The translations under genes and the position numbers were made by a program. The notes under the pieces were generated by a model. The model did not search any database and had not been told where the DNA came from. It was given only the letters and a program-made list of their open reading frames with translations. From Charina bottae (Eukaryota > Chordata > Lepidosauria > Squamata > Charinaidae), in NCBI GenBank assembly GCA_023362775.1, contig JALMGJ010000004.1:85474298-85538297 (forward strand): a DNA stretch of 64,000 nt, read 5' to 3'. This document shows, in pieces, positions 21,307 to 33,300 of the stretch; position 1 is the first letter of the stretch, and each line of letters starts with the position of its first letter.

Positions 21307-21331
21307 TGCTTGCTTGCTTGCTTGCTTGCTT
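21307..21331. repeat. (TTGC)n microsatellite
   Basis: A short run of CTTG/TTGC units just upstream of a SINE fragment. Confidence 0.85.
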
Positions 21332-21357
21332 ATAGTACTTACTTCCCTGCTTGCTTT

Positions 21358-21495
21358 AGGTAAAGGTAAAGGTTTTCCCCTGCACAGTTGTGTCCGACTC
21401 TAGGGGGCGGTGCTCATCTCCGTTTCTTAGCCGAAGAGCCAGCGCTGTCCAAAGACGCTTCCGTGGTCATGTGGCTGGCATGACGCACACGGAAC
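21358..21495 (-). mobile_element. Sauria-type SINE fragment
   Basis: GGTAAAGGTAAAGG, then TGTGTCCGACTCTAGGGGGC and GTCATGTGGCTGGCATGACG match the SINE tail and body in reverse. It is truncated and followed by a (TTAC)n run (21496-21520). Confidence 0.85.
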
Positions 21496-21688
21496 TTACT
21501 TACTTACTTACTTACTTACTTGGTTTGGATTTCGTTATAATCCTTCTTAGGACTTCCATGAAATGGGTAATGGTTATTATTATTCCTTCCTATTTATGCT
21601 ACCACAAGTTCAATATTAGAGTATTTTAAAAAGAAAACAATCAGAGAGGAAAAGAAGAAAAAACTTTAATGGAAAAATATTTCTTCGA

Positions 21689-22572
21689 ATACCCTATCTA
21701 TTCAACCTTTACGCAGAACACATCATGCGACATGCTGGACTTGATGAATCCAAGGCTGGAGTTAAAATCGCTGGAAGAAACATTAACAATCTCAGATCAC
21801 TTTGATGGCTGAAAGCGAGGAGGAGCTGAGGAGCCTTATGACGAAGGTGAAAGAAGAAAGTGCAAAAGCTGGGTTGCAGTTAAACCTCAAAAAAAAACCA
21901 AGATGATGGCACCCAGCTTGATTGATAACTGGCAAATAGAGGGAGAAAAAGTGGAGGCAGTGACAGACTTTGTATTTCTAGGCGCAAAGATTACTGCAGA
22001 CACTGACTGCAGCCAGGAAATCAGAAGACGTCTACTTCTTGGGAGGAGAGCAATGACAAATCTTGATAAAATAGTTAAGAGCAGAGACATCACACTGACA
22101 ACAAACATCTGCATAGTTAAAGTAATGGTATTCCCTGTAGTATTCTTGCAACCTATGGCTGCAAGAGCTGGACTATAAGGCAGGCTGAGTGAAGGAAGAT
22201 AGATGCTTTTGAATTGTGGTGTTGGAGGAAAATTCTGAGAGTGCCTTGGACTGCAAGAAGATTAAACCAGTCCATAATCCAGGAAATAAAGCCAGACAGC
22301 TCACTTGAGGGAATGATATTAAAGGCAAAACTGAAGTGCTTTGGCCACATAATGAGAAGACAGGATACCCTGGAGAAGAAGCTGATGCTAGGGAAGGTGG
22401 AAGGCAAAAGGAAGAGGGGCAGACCAAAGGCAAGATGGATGGATGATATTCTGGAGGTGAAGGACTCGACCGTGGGGGAGCTGGGGATGGCGACGGCCAA
22501 CACCAAGCTCTGGCGTGGGCTGGTCCATGAAGTCACGAAGAGTCGAAAGCGACTGAATGAATAAACAACAAA
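21689..22572 (+). mobile_element. BovB LINE, 5'-truncated copy lacking YADD
   Basis: Near-identical to the 3' 0.9 kb of the BovB at 16393-19613 (NLYAEHIMRRAGLEES through the SRKRLNE stop and the AATAAACAACAA end). The catalytic YADD segment is removed by a 13-bp deletion near 21796. Further small indels occur near 22142. Dead on arrival or soon after. Confidence 0.9.
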
Positions 22573-22958
22573 TAGCTACATAATGTAATTCTAGTAATTT
22601 CAGGAAATATTGTGTATTTTCTTCAAATGATGCTCTTATCTTTTAAATGCCTTTGAATAAAAATATGCAGCTGCAGGGAAACAACTGCATAAAGAGATTA
22701 ATGTCTAGAAATAAAAAGCGAAGCAGTTTTGGCAAAAAAGTTCATACACTCACAAATCTGAACATTGAATATGAAGAGTGTATACTTCTTGGAAATTATG
22801 AATTGATCACATGATCAATACACATCTTAGCATTTATCTTAGGCTGTAAAAACAATTAGCACAATAGGACTTTCTTCTTTGTAAATATCAACAGGAATTT
22901 TTATTCAAGCTTCTTCCAAGGACCACAGATATCTACATATCTATATTTATGTATGTAC

Positions 22959-23238
22959 CTGACTGCTCATTGGAAGGACAGATGCTGAAGCTGAAGCTCA
23001 AATACTTTGGCCACCTAATGCGAAGAGAGAACTGGAAAAGACCCTGATGCTGGGAAAGACTGAAGGCAAAAGGAGAAGGGGACGGCAGAGGATGAGATGG
23101 TTACATAGCATCACCAATGTAATAAACATGAATTTAAGTAAACTCCGGGAGACAGTGGAGGACAGGAAGGCCTGGCGTGCTATGGTCCATGAGGTCACGA
23201 AGAGTCAGACACGACTAAACGACTGAACAACAACAAAA
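22959..23238 (+). mobile_element. BovB-type LINE 3' end, divergent subfamily
   Basis: 280 bp encoding, across frames, DCSLEGQMLKLKLKYFGHLM, a GKTEGKRRRGRQRMRW-like block and VHEVTKSQTRLND. It ends in AACAACAACAAAA. A 10-bp duplication, ATGTATGTAC, flanks it (22949-22958 and 23239-23248). The sequence differs clearly from the two preceding BovB copies, so it belongs to another lineage. A TG/TA microsatellite follows directly. Confidence 0.85.
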
Positions 23239-23247
23239 ATGTATGTA

Positions 23248-23248
<1 letters not shown>

Positions 23249-23334
<86 letters not shown>
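23249..23334. repeat. (TG)n(TA)n compound microsatellite
   Basis: About 15 TG units, an interruption, then about 24 TA units, immediately after a BovB 3' end. Confidence 0.95.
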
Positions 23335-23336
<2 letters not shown>

Positions 23337-23499
23337 TAGTCCTAATGTATCCACACAACTACCCTATGAATTAGATCTGCCACATGACAAGTGTTCTTGT
23401 TACCTAATAATTTCCAATATACTTTAAAATCAGTCTGTATTTATCTACCTTGTCTTCATCCAAAGACTTGAAATGCTTCTAGCCTGGTACCATCTATAT

Positions 23500-24773
23500 C
23501 AGTGATGGCGAACCTTTTGGGCTCGGCATGTCAAACATTTAGAAAATGCCTAACTTAATTCTGCTGGCGTGTCACCCACCCCCCCGAACAAACGAGAAAC
23601 AATTTTTTACATATTCATTTATTTTTTAAAAGAATCCAATCCAATCATGTGTGGTGTGGTTTGAGTTACCAAAGAAACTGAATGAACTGAAAGGCACTGC
23701 AACCCCACCCACCCATCTCCCCCACCCATCTCTGCCATTTTGGCCACCCTGCACCCTGCCTTGCGGGGTGGCAAGCAGCCCCAGAACTGTGCGGCTCTGG
23801 GGCTGCTTGCCACGTCCTGGGAAGCTGCAGCCCCCCCAGCCTAGTTCCAGCTGCCCTTGCCACCTCCGAGACCACTGCTGCCCTAAGATCCACAAATTCC
23901 TAAAGTGGAGGATTGGATTATTAAACTGATGGAGCTGGCCCAAATGGCCAAATTAACAGCGTTGATAAGAGAAAATACCGTTTCTGGATTTGTTTCTACT
24001 TGGCAACCACTTTTAGACTATTTGCTCGTGTCGGAAAAAAAGGGGGGCTTTAATCTTGGGTTTTGATGATTAAAAGTTTTGATTTTATAGAAATAATGTA
24101 CTGAGGTTTAACTAATGGTAAGAGATTAGATTTGTAACTGCATTTATATCTATATTGGAGAAAGTTGGAAGTCACTTTCTTTTTCTATTCTTTTTAACTT
24201 TACACTTTTATACTTTTCTTTTTTCTTTAGGTCTATACTCTGTCTTTTCTATACTTTGTTTTGTATTTTAACTATGCTTTGAAAAATAATAAATTTCTTT
24301 TACAGGGGAGACCCCTGCTGTCCTGCCCTCTACCGCCCCATCTCACCTTGCCGTCTCCTTGCTCCCTCTTGCGTGAAGCCGGTTCCTGCAGAAGCTACTT
24401 GCAGTTTGTGCGAAGGGGTGTGCCTTGGTGCGAAGGGGCGCCTTTGAGTGAAGGGGCATGCTTTTGCTGGCTTCGCACAAAGCCGGTTCCTGGAGAAACC
24501 TCTTGCAAATTGCAGGAACCGGCTTCGCACAAGAGGGAGCAAGAAGACGGCAAGGTGAGATGGGGATTATTATTGCCCATTCATGCAAAGCCGGTTCCTG
24601 GAGAAGCCAATTGCAACTTGCAAAAGCACACCCCTTCACTCAAAGGCACCCCTTTGTGCTCATTTGCGCCAAGGCATTCCCCTTGTTGTTGAGTGTTGGT
24701 GAATGCTGCCGTGTCACCCAAAATGTTGTGGCGTGTCACCTTTGACATGTGTGTCATAGGTCCACCATCACTG
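23500..24773. mobile_element. Large non-autonomous hAT element carrying an L1 fragment
   Basis: The ends are CAGTGATGGCGAACC and the inverted AGGTCCACCATCACTG. A perfect 8-bp duplication, ATCTATAT, lies at 23492-23499 and 24774-24781. The 1274-bp interior includes GC-rich arms with internal inverted repeats (AAGCCGGTTCCTG-type blocks at 24375-24620) and an L1 3' end. No transposase was seen. Confidence 0.9.
23886..24303 (+). mobile_element. L1-clade LINE 3' end nested in the hAT element
   Basis: Translation gives VEDWIIKLMELAQMAKLTAL, then RENTVSGFVSTWQPLLDYL, the C-terminal end typical of L1-clade ORF2. An AT-rich 3' UTR ends near AATAATAAATTTC. The exact borders are approximate. Confidence 0.7.
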
Positions 24774-24915
24774 ATCTATATGATTGCAAATTTGGAGTTT
24801 ACAGATACCTTCTTTGATAATAGCCAATTAATGAGCAGAGCGCCAGCCAATCAGTGCTCATCCTTTCTGTTTCAAGATGACTAAGCAGTAAGAGGTGTGT
24901 GTATGTGTATGTATA

Positions 24916-25345
24916 TCTATATACTACTAAAACTCTCATGTCTGTTTTTAAACGTTAACTGGGCAAAATGGTGCATCATAGGCCAACAATTTTTGAACCA
25001 AGGTACCTCAAGTAGGCTAACTTACAGAATGCGACCAAAATCCAGGATCCATGACTCCCGTGGAATTGAAATTTGGCAAATTTTATAAAACATTTTATGA
25101 CATAATACAAAATGTCATAAAACGTTTCCTGTGGCCAACTCCTGATGTTTACTGTGCTATACAGTTCAATATGAATTACATGGGCAAATTTCAAGGCAGA
25201 TACATCTCTGAATATCTCCCTGAATTTTTAAGAACTTTTCCAGTGAAGGCAGTACATTAGAGGCTCTGCCATTGTTGAAGGCATTGAGGAATCTGGTTAG
25301 GAAATATCTCAGAAATGATGACCAAATGGGTCACGGGTTGTCTAG
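24916..25345 (+). mobile_element. Helitron-like non-autonomous element
   Basis: It starts TCTATATACTACTAAAAC after an A and ends CTAG before a T, the A/T target and TC...CTAG termini of Helitrons. A 5-bp-stem hairpin, TGACC-aaatg-GGTCA, at 25319-25333 lies 8 bases before CTAG, as expected for a Helitron 3' end. There is no target duplication. Its 69-residue open frame is not recognised. Confidence 0.6.
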
Positions 25346-25494
25346 TGTGTGTGTGTGTGTTTGTGTACATATATACACACACATACATAAGCACATTCTA
25401 GTGTTCTATTGAATTAACAAACTGCTCTCCATCCTACCTTGACAAGAAAAGCAATACATTTTTAGCATTCCTGCCTCCATATACACTTTATTCA

Positions 25495-25526
<32 letters not shown>

Positions 25527-25530
25527 TTGT
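25346..25530. repeat. (GT)n and (AAT)n microsatellites
   Basis: A short GT/CA-rich run at 25346-25390 and an (AAT)n run at about 25497-25526. Confidence 0.85.
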
Positions 25531-26469
25531 CCACATATATTTGTGTACATTTGTCTGGCAGTCTGCAAAACAATCGTTCCAATAGGCTAGAAGGGGAATA
25601 TCATTTTAAAAAGCAATTAACAAATGTATTCAGAAGCCACAAGAACTTTCCATTCACCAGAGTGCCGTTGCACTGTAAAGCAGCATTCTGGCAAGTCCAA
25701 GGAAGTACACATGCAGAAATCCAGCAAGACTAGCACAGAAGAAAAATAAATAAATAAATTTCAGGGCTTTTCTTGGGGACCAAAGGTCCCAGTAGGTTAC
25801 TAAAATGGGCTATATGAAACATCATCTATTTGTTGAGAATAGGGACATGGCACTACGTAGGAAGCAGGTGCCTATAAGCACAGGATGAAATCGTTGGATA
25901 TCAAGTTTCATTCATTTCAGAAGCAAGTCAGAAAAAAATCCAAATAGATTTTCTGAGGATGTTGGGGAATTGGAGGTTTTTAGAAATTTGCATCACATCA
26001 AATCACCATCTGGAAATGTTCAGTATTTAGCCCAAGGGCTCCAATCAGCTTCATGGCTAAGTAGATTTGTATACAAGTTTCTCTGCTCCTAGTAAGACAC
26101 TTCATTATTACAATATGCTAGGGAACAAAACAGCATAAAGCTCTCTATATAGAAGTGTTGATATAATTTAGTATTATCTTGTAAAGAAATATGATTTCAT
26201 CCTTGAACTTGAATATTTCTGACTTCAAAATGCTTCACAATGATTAAATAGGCATAACCTTTCCAAAACAATTTTCGTCACACTCCAGTAGAAGATTCAG
26301 GCATCAGAAGAGTTGCTTAGCAAGCATTGCCTAACTTCAGGAAAGTATGTTGTGAATCAGTTGTGAGAATGTGGAAAATGTTAAGACTGCAGGTGTAGAT
26401 TATCTAACTGAATAAACGTTAAAATATGGATAGGTTTAGCATGTTATCCCTAAATAGGGAAAAACTAGA

Positions 26470-26760
26470 GTAAGCAGATGAATTTGTATACCTTGGTAGA
26501 ATGTTTGCTAAAGTTGGGGAAATGGATGGAGAAATTTTCAGATGCACAAATGCTGGTAGAGAGGTAGTGGATGGTATATGGTATGTTGTGAGGGATTAAT
26601 GTTTGTCAGAAAAATCAAACATGGCTGAGTATGCTTCTGCCCACTGCCCACATCTGGAAGTGAAAGTTGGGTATATCACAAGAAACATTCAAACTGAATG
26701 CAGCGCGAACGTTTTTGTAAGAACTTTCTGTGGCAGAACAAGGAGGCAAGGGTCTTAAGA
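26470..26760 (+). mobile_element. Decayed RTE-like LINE fragment
   Basis: One frame reads ADEFVYLGRMFAKVGEMDGE and IFRCTNAGREVVDGIW before a stop. This resembles the EFVYLGxxFxKDGxMDGEI segment C-terminal to RT in RTE-like LINEs. Several stops follow. The assignment rests on this short block only. Confidence 0.4.
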
Positions 26761-28630
26761 AACAATGGGTACTTAATAAATGTAGGTTGAATATGAAAAA
26801 TATGGAAAAAGTACACTGAGGTAGCTTCGTTATATAAATAAATAAGTATCAAACTGCAAAATATGCAAAAAGAGAGAATAAGTTGAGAGGAAAGGGAAGA
26901 GTAAAAGAGTTGGGGTTGGGTGGAGTTAATATCTCAAACAGAGCGGGTGAGCAGCTTAAATAACAAAAGGCAATGAATCAATATGTGTATGGACATGGTG
27001 GAAACAAGGAAGGTTTCCAAGGATAGCAAGGTATGCTGAGGTCCTAAAGAGTGAATAGCATTGATGTAAACAAGGTTCAGCTACGTTTCTTACTCCCTTT
27101 TAAAGCTTTGCATATTGCTTCTTAACCGGAGAAGAAATAGCAAAATGTATGTATATAATTCTGAAGCAGGATTTCTTGGATTGTAATTCATTCTCCTTAC
27201 TGTATGACATTAGAAAACAGATACAGGAAAAGTTTTGGGATAAGGAAACAATCAATTGTGCAATCCTGTGCAGTTTCTTCAAGTGAGTTCCATTGTGTTC
27301 AGGGTGTCTTAGTCCTTTATAAGAGTACCTAAAATTGTAGAAAATGAGATTATAAGGATTGATTCAGCAAATACATCTTATTACAGAGGATTCGAAAAAT
27401 GGAACACCAAAATGACACAAGAACCTCTGATATTTCCTTGAATCAAGAATAAACCTTGATTATCAAGAATCAGCTCACTGCTGTTACGTAAAAGCCTTTA
27501 TTGTCACATGTGATGTAGTAACATCATGTAAAGCAATGGAACTGAAATGATAGGCTACAGAAGTAAGAATTAGTAACTCATCTTTTACCTGAATTGGCAG
27601 TTCGCACATTTCGAAGATTCAGGGAATGTAACAAGAAAATGCAAGTATAATTTATGAAGCATAGAGAGTACTTCAGTGGTCAAAGCTTTAACTATATTGA
27701 AACAGTTCTATGTGCCTGGGATGACAGGGATTGAGAGTAAGTAATATGGAGAAAGGCTTGTTCTGCATATCCATTGAAGTAGCTCTCTTGGTGAACGCAC
27801 TTCCAACATGTGTGGTGTTGGCAATACAAATCTTCAGGCTTACATGAAAGATTCGAAAATAGGATGGATGCCAAGATACAAATGTTCAAAATAAAGGTGG
27901 CTACAAAACTATATCATCAGTCAGATGCTTTCAGAGTATGCTGCAAAATAATATGAAGGATTTTCTTCCAACTATAGACAATGAGAACCAAAAATGCCAT
28001 GAAATATCAAGAAAGCAGCCGGATATCAGGACATGGAAGGACTACCTATTATTGAAGCTGACTTAAAACAACATGTCTAATTTCTAAGGTAATTATGTCA
28101 TTATATTCATAAATTCTGAGTCTTGTTCTTAGGGTATTTTGAAAACAGCAGCTAAATGTATTTTACTAAAAAGTTAAAGAATGAAAACTTGCAATGATTT
28201 TTAAAAACATATCAAAGTTAAACTGAAAAAATATATATTTTACTACATTTTTGGCATATGTTAGTGTATGTCACTGCAATGTGATTATGATTATGAATTA
28301 TAGCAGGAAATATTTTTTACAGAAAAAACTAAAATTCACTTTTAGCACATGAATCTTGTAATAATTAATACCATGTGCATGACTTCTTTACATTTATTAG
28401 CTACTTATTTGGAAAGACAAAATATATCATTTAAGAAATGCTAAGAACATAATTGGTCATTTTTTTAAAAAAAAAATTCATTTCCTTTAAATTACTGTAT
28501 CCTGTGTTGTAGATTTTATTTGGTGATCTTTTCAAAATATGAATATAAATGCATCATGGTGTTCACTTCGTGGTTCTTCAATATCATCCCAAAATGTAAC
28601 ATTATTTGCACTAAGTTTTTTCCTTGGTGA
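26761..28630. other. Unannotated intergenic DNA
   Basis: I see no exon, RNA gene or classifiable repeat in this AT-rich region. Confidence 0.45.
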
Positions 28631-28632
28631 TC

Positions 28633-28633
28633 G

Positions 28634-28672
<39 letters not shown>

Positions 28673-28678
28673 GAGAAC

Positions 28679-28729
<51 letters not shown>

Positions 28730-28752
28730 GGGGGGGAACATTATTTGCACTA

Positions 28753-28804
<52 letters not shown>

Positions 28805-28816
28805 CTCTCTCTCTCA

Positions 28817-28913
<97 letters not shown>

Positions 28914-28915
28914 GG
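28633..28915. repeat. Compound microsatellite cluster
   Basis: In order: (CTAT)n, (TA)n, (GA)n, a unique spacer, (TA)n, (CT)n, (TA)n, (CA)n, (TA)n, (GA)n. The phrase GAACATTATTTGCACTA recurs at about 28736 and near 28596, suggesting a local duplication. Confidence 0.93.
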
Positions 28916-29719
28916 GGGGATGGATTAAGTGTCTGTATCATCACCTTAAGTCAATTGGTTTGTTGCATACCATATTGCTTGTATAGAGTCATGAAGGTAT
29001 TTACAAAAATCATTCCCAAATAGGGTGGCAAAAGACAAGCAAGAATTTTAGTGCCTCTAGCAGCAGATGAAAGTTGGCAATTCCTTGTCATCATATATGC
29101 TGCATTCCCAGTCTATAATTTATTAAATACAAAAGGAGGATGTTTAAAAGAACTCCAGCTAACTCATTTGTCATATAATTCTGCTGTTTCAAGAGTGTAT
29201 AATCAATACAAAGACTGACTAATGCACAAAACATATCACCAGGCAGAATAGCTGCTTGGAATTTGCACAGCCTCGGTTTCCATTATGAAGCACACTGTGC
29301 ATAACCGTGACCTTCAAGTATCTAATAAGTCTACGCTTCAGCCATGGACAACCAGCATATTTAAACATCTAGAAAAAATTATTGTAAGATCCTTCTATTA
29401 GGCATCAAGAGTAGCTGACATTAGAAAAGGAAAGGCAGTTTTGTACAGGATCATTTCTAATTTCTGGCGAAGGTGGAGCTGAAAGGGCTGTTCCATGAAC
29501 CCATCGTCTAGCATGAAAGGCTTCAGTTACAGGTGTTGTAAACCAAAATAAGAGCATTATGTAGAGAGATGGTCTGCAAAATTCAACAACGAGCTGTGAA
29601 CTTTGGCTAACTGCTATTTTCTCTATCTTCAAGGTATTGCTTTTTTTTCTGTCTTCAAGCTATTGCGTTACAAGAAGTTGCAAGAAAGCCTGATTTAGGT
29701 CTATAGGTTGTTACATTTC

Positions 29720-30300
29720 TTCCCTTCTAAAAATGTCAGCCGGATGTGCATTTCGACCGCAGTTCTTCCTTGGGACGGAGAATGCAGTTAAAGGGGTGAG
29801 GGCGTTTGTGCGCTACTGCAGCCTTCCCAAATACGCAGTGCTCGTACAATGAAGAGGGTTACCGCTTCTCCTAAAGGGTCACAGTTCTGGAGGGCCAACA
29901 TCAAGCGGGACCTCCGACGCGCACTCCACCCCCGGAGCAGCCCAGCTCACGCTCAGCGCGCTCTTATCACGCCAAACTGCGCGCAGCTGAAGCCGCAGCC
30001 CAGGGCAGGGCAGGGCAGGCGAGAGGCGAACGCGGCAGAGACGCCTCCTAGCCTAGCCCAACTCTAACTCCAGCTCCTCCTCCAGCGCTGCCGCTCGCTC
30101 CTAGTCGCCAGGGCCTCGGCGTTTTCAGAGTACGGGAGGCGGGTTTTTCCTCGCTCCGTCTCTCTGCGCTGAAGCAGCTTCCTGGTCACCTGAGAACTAG
30201 GAAGGAGGCCGGTGGCTCGACTCGTCTCGCTGCTGGGCCGCCGCCATGGCTTCGCTTTTCAAGAAGAAAACGGTGGACGGTGAGTGCGGCCGGATCTTGC
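29720..30300 (+). promoter_or_regulatory. CHMP2B: CHMP2B CpG-island promoter and 5' UTR
   Basis: Base composition switches abruptly to GC-rich with frequent CpG (for example GCGCGCTCTTATCACGCC and CTGCGCGCAGC). It runs to the ATG at 30246, which sits in an ideal Kozak context, GCCGCCATGG. No TATA box is evident near it. The transcription start cannot be fixed from sequence. The 72-residue frame at 29849-30067 is taken to be non-coding island sequence. Confidence 0.7.
30246..30279 (+). CDS. CHMP2B: CHMP2B coding exon 1
   Basis: It encodes MASLFKKKTVD plus the first base of the next Asp codon. The donor is GTGAGT at 30280. The start was chosen for the exact family N-terminus and the Kozak match. 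Confidence 0.97.
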
Positions 30301-33300
30301 TTTTGTGTGTGGTTCCCGCGGCTTTTGCAATGGAGATTCCCTTAATTTGTTACAGATGTGCCTCTCCTCCTCATAGCTCCCTTCGGCTGTGCAGCCCCCT
30401 TCTGATGTCAGAAGCGCACAGGTCCCTGGACCACCTTACCTTCGCTCCAGGGTTTCCCGAGAGCTTCTAGGGAACTAATCTGTATTTTAACGAGTTTGAT
30501 TTGCGATAGTATTCTGTAATATGGGGGCGATAGAAATCTAGTTCAGATGTTGCTTCTGAGCGAGTCTGCCTATTTTTATTTTATCATCATTATCTGTACT
30601 ACTCTTGGCGAGATTCTGTCTTGGCTTCTCCCTATGCTTCCCCAGCCTGCTTCCCTCTCTCCCTCCCCGCCCCCCCGCGATTGCCAAGCTATTCTGGATG
30701 TTAAATAGCAGTCATGATACTTCCTGGGTTAGGTTCCTTGCCCTTTGGTCTACATTCTGTGGCTTGAATCATGTCAACTGGATTTCTATTTTCTCAGTAG
30801 AAACGTTTCACTCCTTATCCAAGGAGCTTCTTCAGTTTCACCTGGATGACTGAGAACCTTCATCGACTTTGGTCTACATGTTTCTCACTTTCAGCTTGGC
30901 TTGTTCTTAGATTTAAATATTTAGGTGGCTCTGGGTGTTTATTTGCATTGTTAAAAAGGTGGGGTGGAGAGGAAGTGGAAGGGCTCCTGCTATAATGGTA
31001 GGTTGAAATGTTATGTAGAATTAATAGAAACAAACATACCAGGTTGTTTGATTTTTAGAGTTGTGATCTCTAGCACATTTCATAAACATAAACCATGTTC
31101 AACAAATGAGCCATAAATTTAGACTGGAAAAAAATTGTCATCAAAACTAATTTAAATCTAAAGGAATTTGAGGAAGCTAGAATCCCTTTTCAGATAGATA
31201 CTGTATGTACTTCTAAATAAACTTTATAGAGAATTAAACTGCTCAAATAGAAAAGGGATTATTTAAAGAGATGATGAGATACTTAAAAGTTGCTTTTTAC
31301 AACAAATTGAAAGCATTGTTAGAAATAGTCTAAATACAAGTTTTTCTAAGTTTTGAAAATGTAGTGTTTCATTCAAATGGTTTAAAAAAAAAACCTTAGT
31401 TTGGAACTTCCAGGGCACAGCAGTGTTGGCATAGTTAAAAAAAAACTTTTTTCAAGATATAAGTCAAGTTAGTATCCAAAAAATAATGTCCTTTATTACC
31501 ATTGCTGGGTATTTCTTGACAGAAAAAACTTATCTTCATTTTCTTCCAGGTAACTTTATATGAAGAGTACACACACACACACTGACAAGCTATTTATAGT
31601 TATATCAAATCTGGAACAATCACGCGTTCAAAAAGCAGAAGTCTCTGCATTTTACATTAGGGTTTTTTTTCCCCTCTCTACAGAATAGGTAACTGCAGGA
31701 TAATGTTTTGTATTGCTTTAAAGCAGATGATTTATTTGTGGGCAAAAGGGAATTTTATTATGACCAAAGCAAGTGCTAGTATCTTCCGGCTATTGTGAAC
31801 TGAGACTTAAATTACAATAGTGATGGTGCTTTGGAATGTCTTTACTGAAAGCTGAATATTTTATACATACCATGGACTATTTAAACCTGTGAGTTTTAGA
31901 ATATTCACAATTTTCTTAATCGATTTATTTTTAAAGTAGATTATTGTGGAAAAGTAGTATCCATTTTACAATATATGAATTCTTCTTGTTAAGGATACCG
32001 TTCAACTCATACAATTAAGTCTACTGGAAAATATATTTACAGAGACAAATCCAAACTATCATTGATAATCTCATGTGGCTTCTGAAAGCTAGTGTTAGTA
32101 AAGATGAGGGGAAGGGAGGCAGGTGTTTTTCAGATTCCTTTTTTCTATGCCACTAAATGTTCTTGCTGCCATGATTTCACTGTGCAGATGATATCAGTGG
32201 TTCCCAGAAGACTTAGAACTAGAGCAGGGCTTTCCAAACTTTTCATGTTGGTGACACACCTTTTAGCCATGCATAATTTCGTGACACAGTAATGAGTCCC
32301 CGCCCCAGGCCACACGATTGGCTCCCAGCTCCAAACCCCACCCCCCCCGGCCCATGCAATTGGCTCCTGGCTCCAAACCTGCTCTTGGCCCACGCTATTG
32401 GTTCCCAGCCCCACCCCCCAGCGCGGCGGCCTAGTCGCATCCCTCCACCCCCCAACGTGGTGGCCTAGTCGCGTCCCTGCACCCCCGTTGTGGCCCTGCC
32501 GGGCTGGCACCTTACTTGGGTTCTGCGGCGAGAGCTGGGCACAGAACAGGCACTGGCGGCGCGGCAAGGGCTGGGCAGGACTCCATGTGGTGCATGGCCT
32601 CCTCTTCCGGGTTCCCCCACAACACACACGGGCCATGGACGCGACACAGCAGTGTGTCACGACACACAGTTTGGAAAGGTATGAACTAGAGGCATTATAC
32701 GTAAAACTTTCTGGAGTTCTGCTGGTATTGCCATCCCACAATATTGCTATCTACAGGTTAGTTTGCTTATTAAAATGAATTTGGACAGATCAGATGATAA
32801 GGCTGTCCTACATTATTCATCCTTCTGGCATGGAAGGCAGTTACGGTAACAAAACAAACACAATATTAAAGGTATAACTAGTAACAGTGTAACAGTATCA
32901 GTAAGAATAAATAAATCTGAGCAGAAAATCTGAAGATCAAATAAAATTGTTATGGCTTTGTTCTCAGGAGAACCAATTGAAAAAGAATAATAGTTCTCAG
33001 GGATGAGGTTCATTCCAAAGTTTCAAGGCCATTGTGGTGATGAGGAACCTAAAACAGGATCCAAGTTTCTTATTTTTTAAATTTTTCTTGAATGTAAGCC
33101 TCACAGCAATCAAATGACTTTCAGCAACTTGCACAATGTATAATATTACAAAATTAAAACATTCACAGTACAGTTAAAAACAACAATTACATCATAACTC
33201 CTCCCCCCCCAAAACCATATACAAACAACAAATAAAATTAGAGAAAAGTAAAAGAAGGCACAGGGTTTAAATTACAAGAAGTCAGTAAGTACATAGGCTA

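Noticed and set aside
26380..27060. A full RTE LINE copy in this stretch
   Set aside because: Only one short block (EFVYLGRMF...TNAGREVV) is convincing; the rest is too decayed, so only a low-confidence fragment is listed.
29849..30067. 72-residue frame upstream of CHMP2B as an upstream gene
   Set aside because: It lies in the CpG-island promoter, shows no domain, and GC-rich DNA easily yields such frames.
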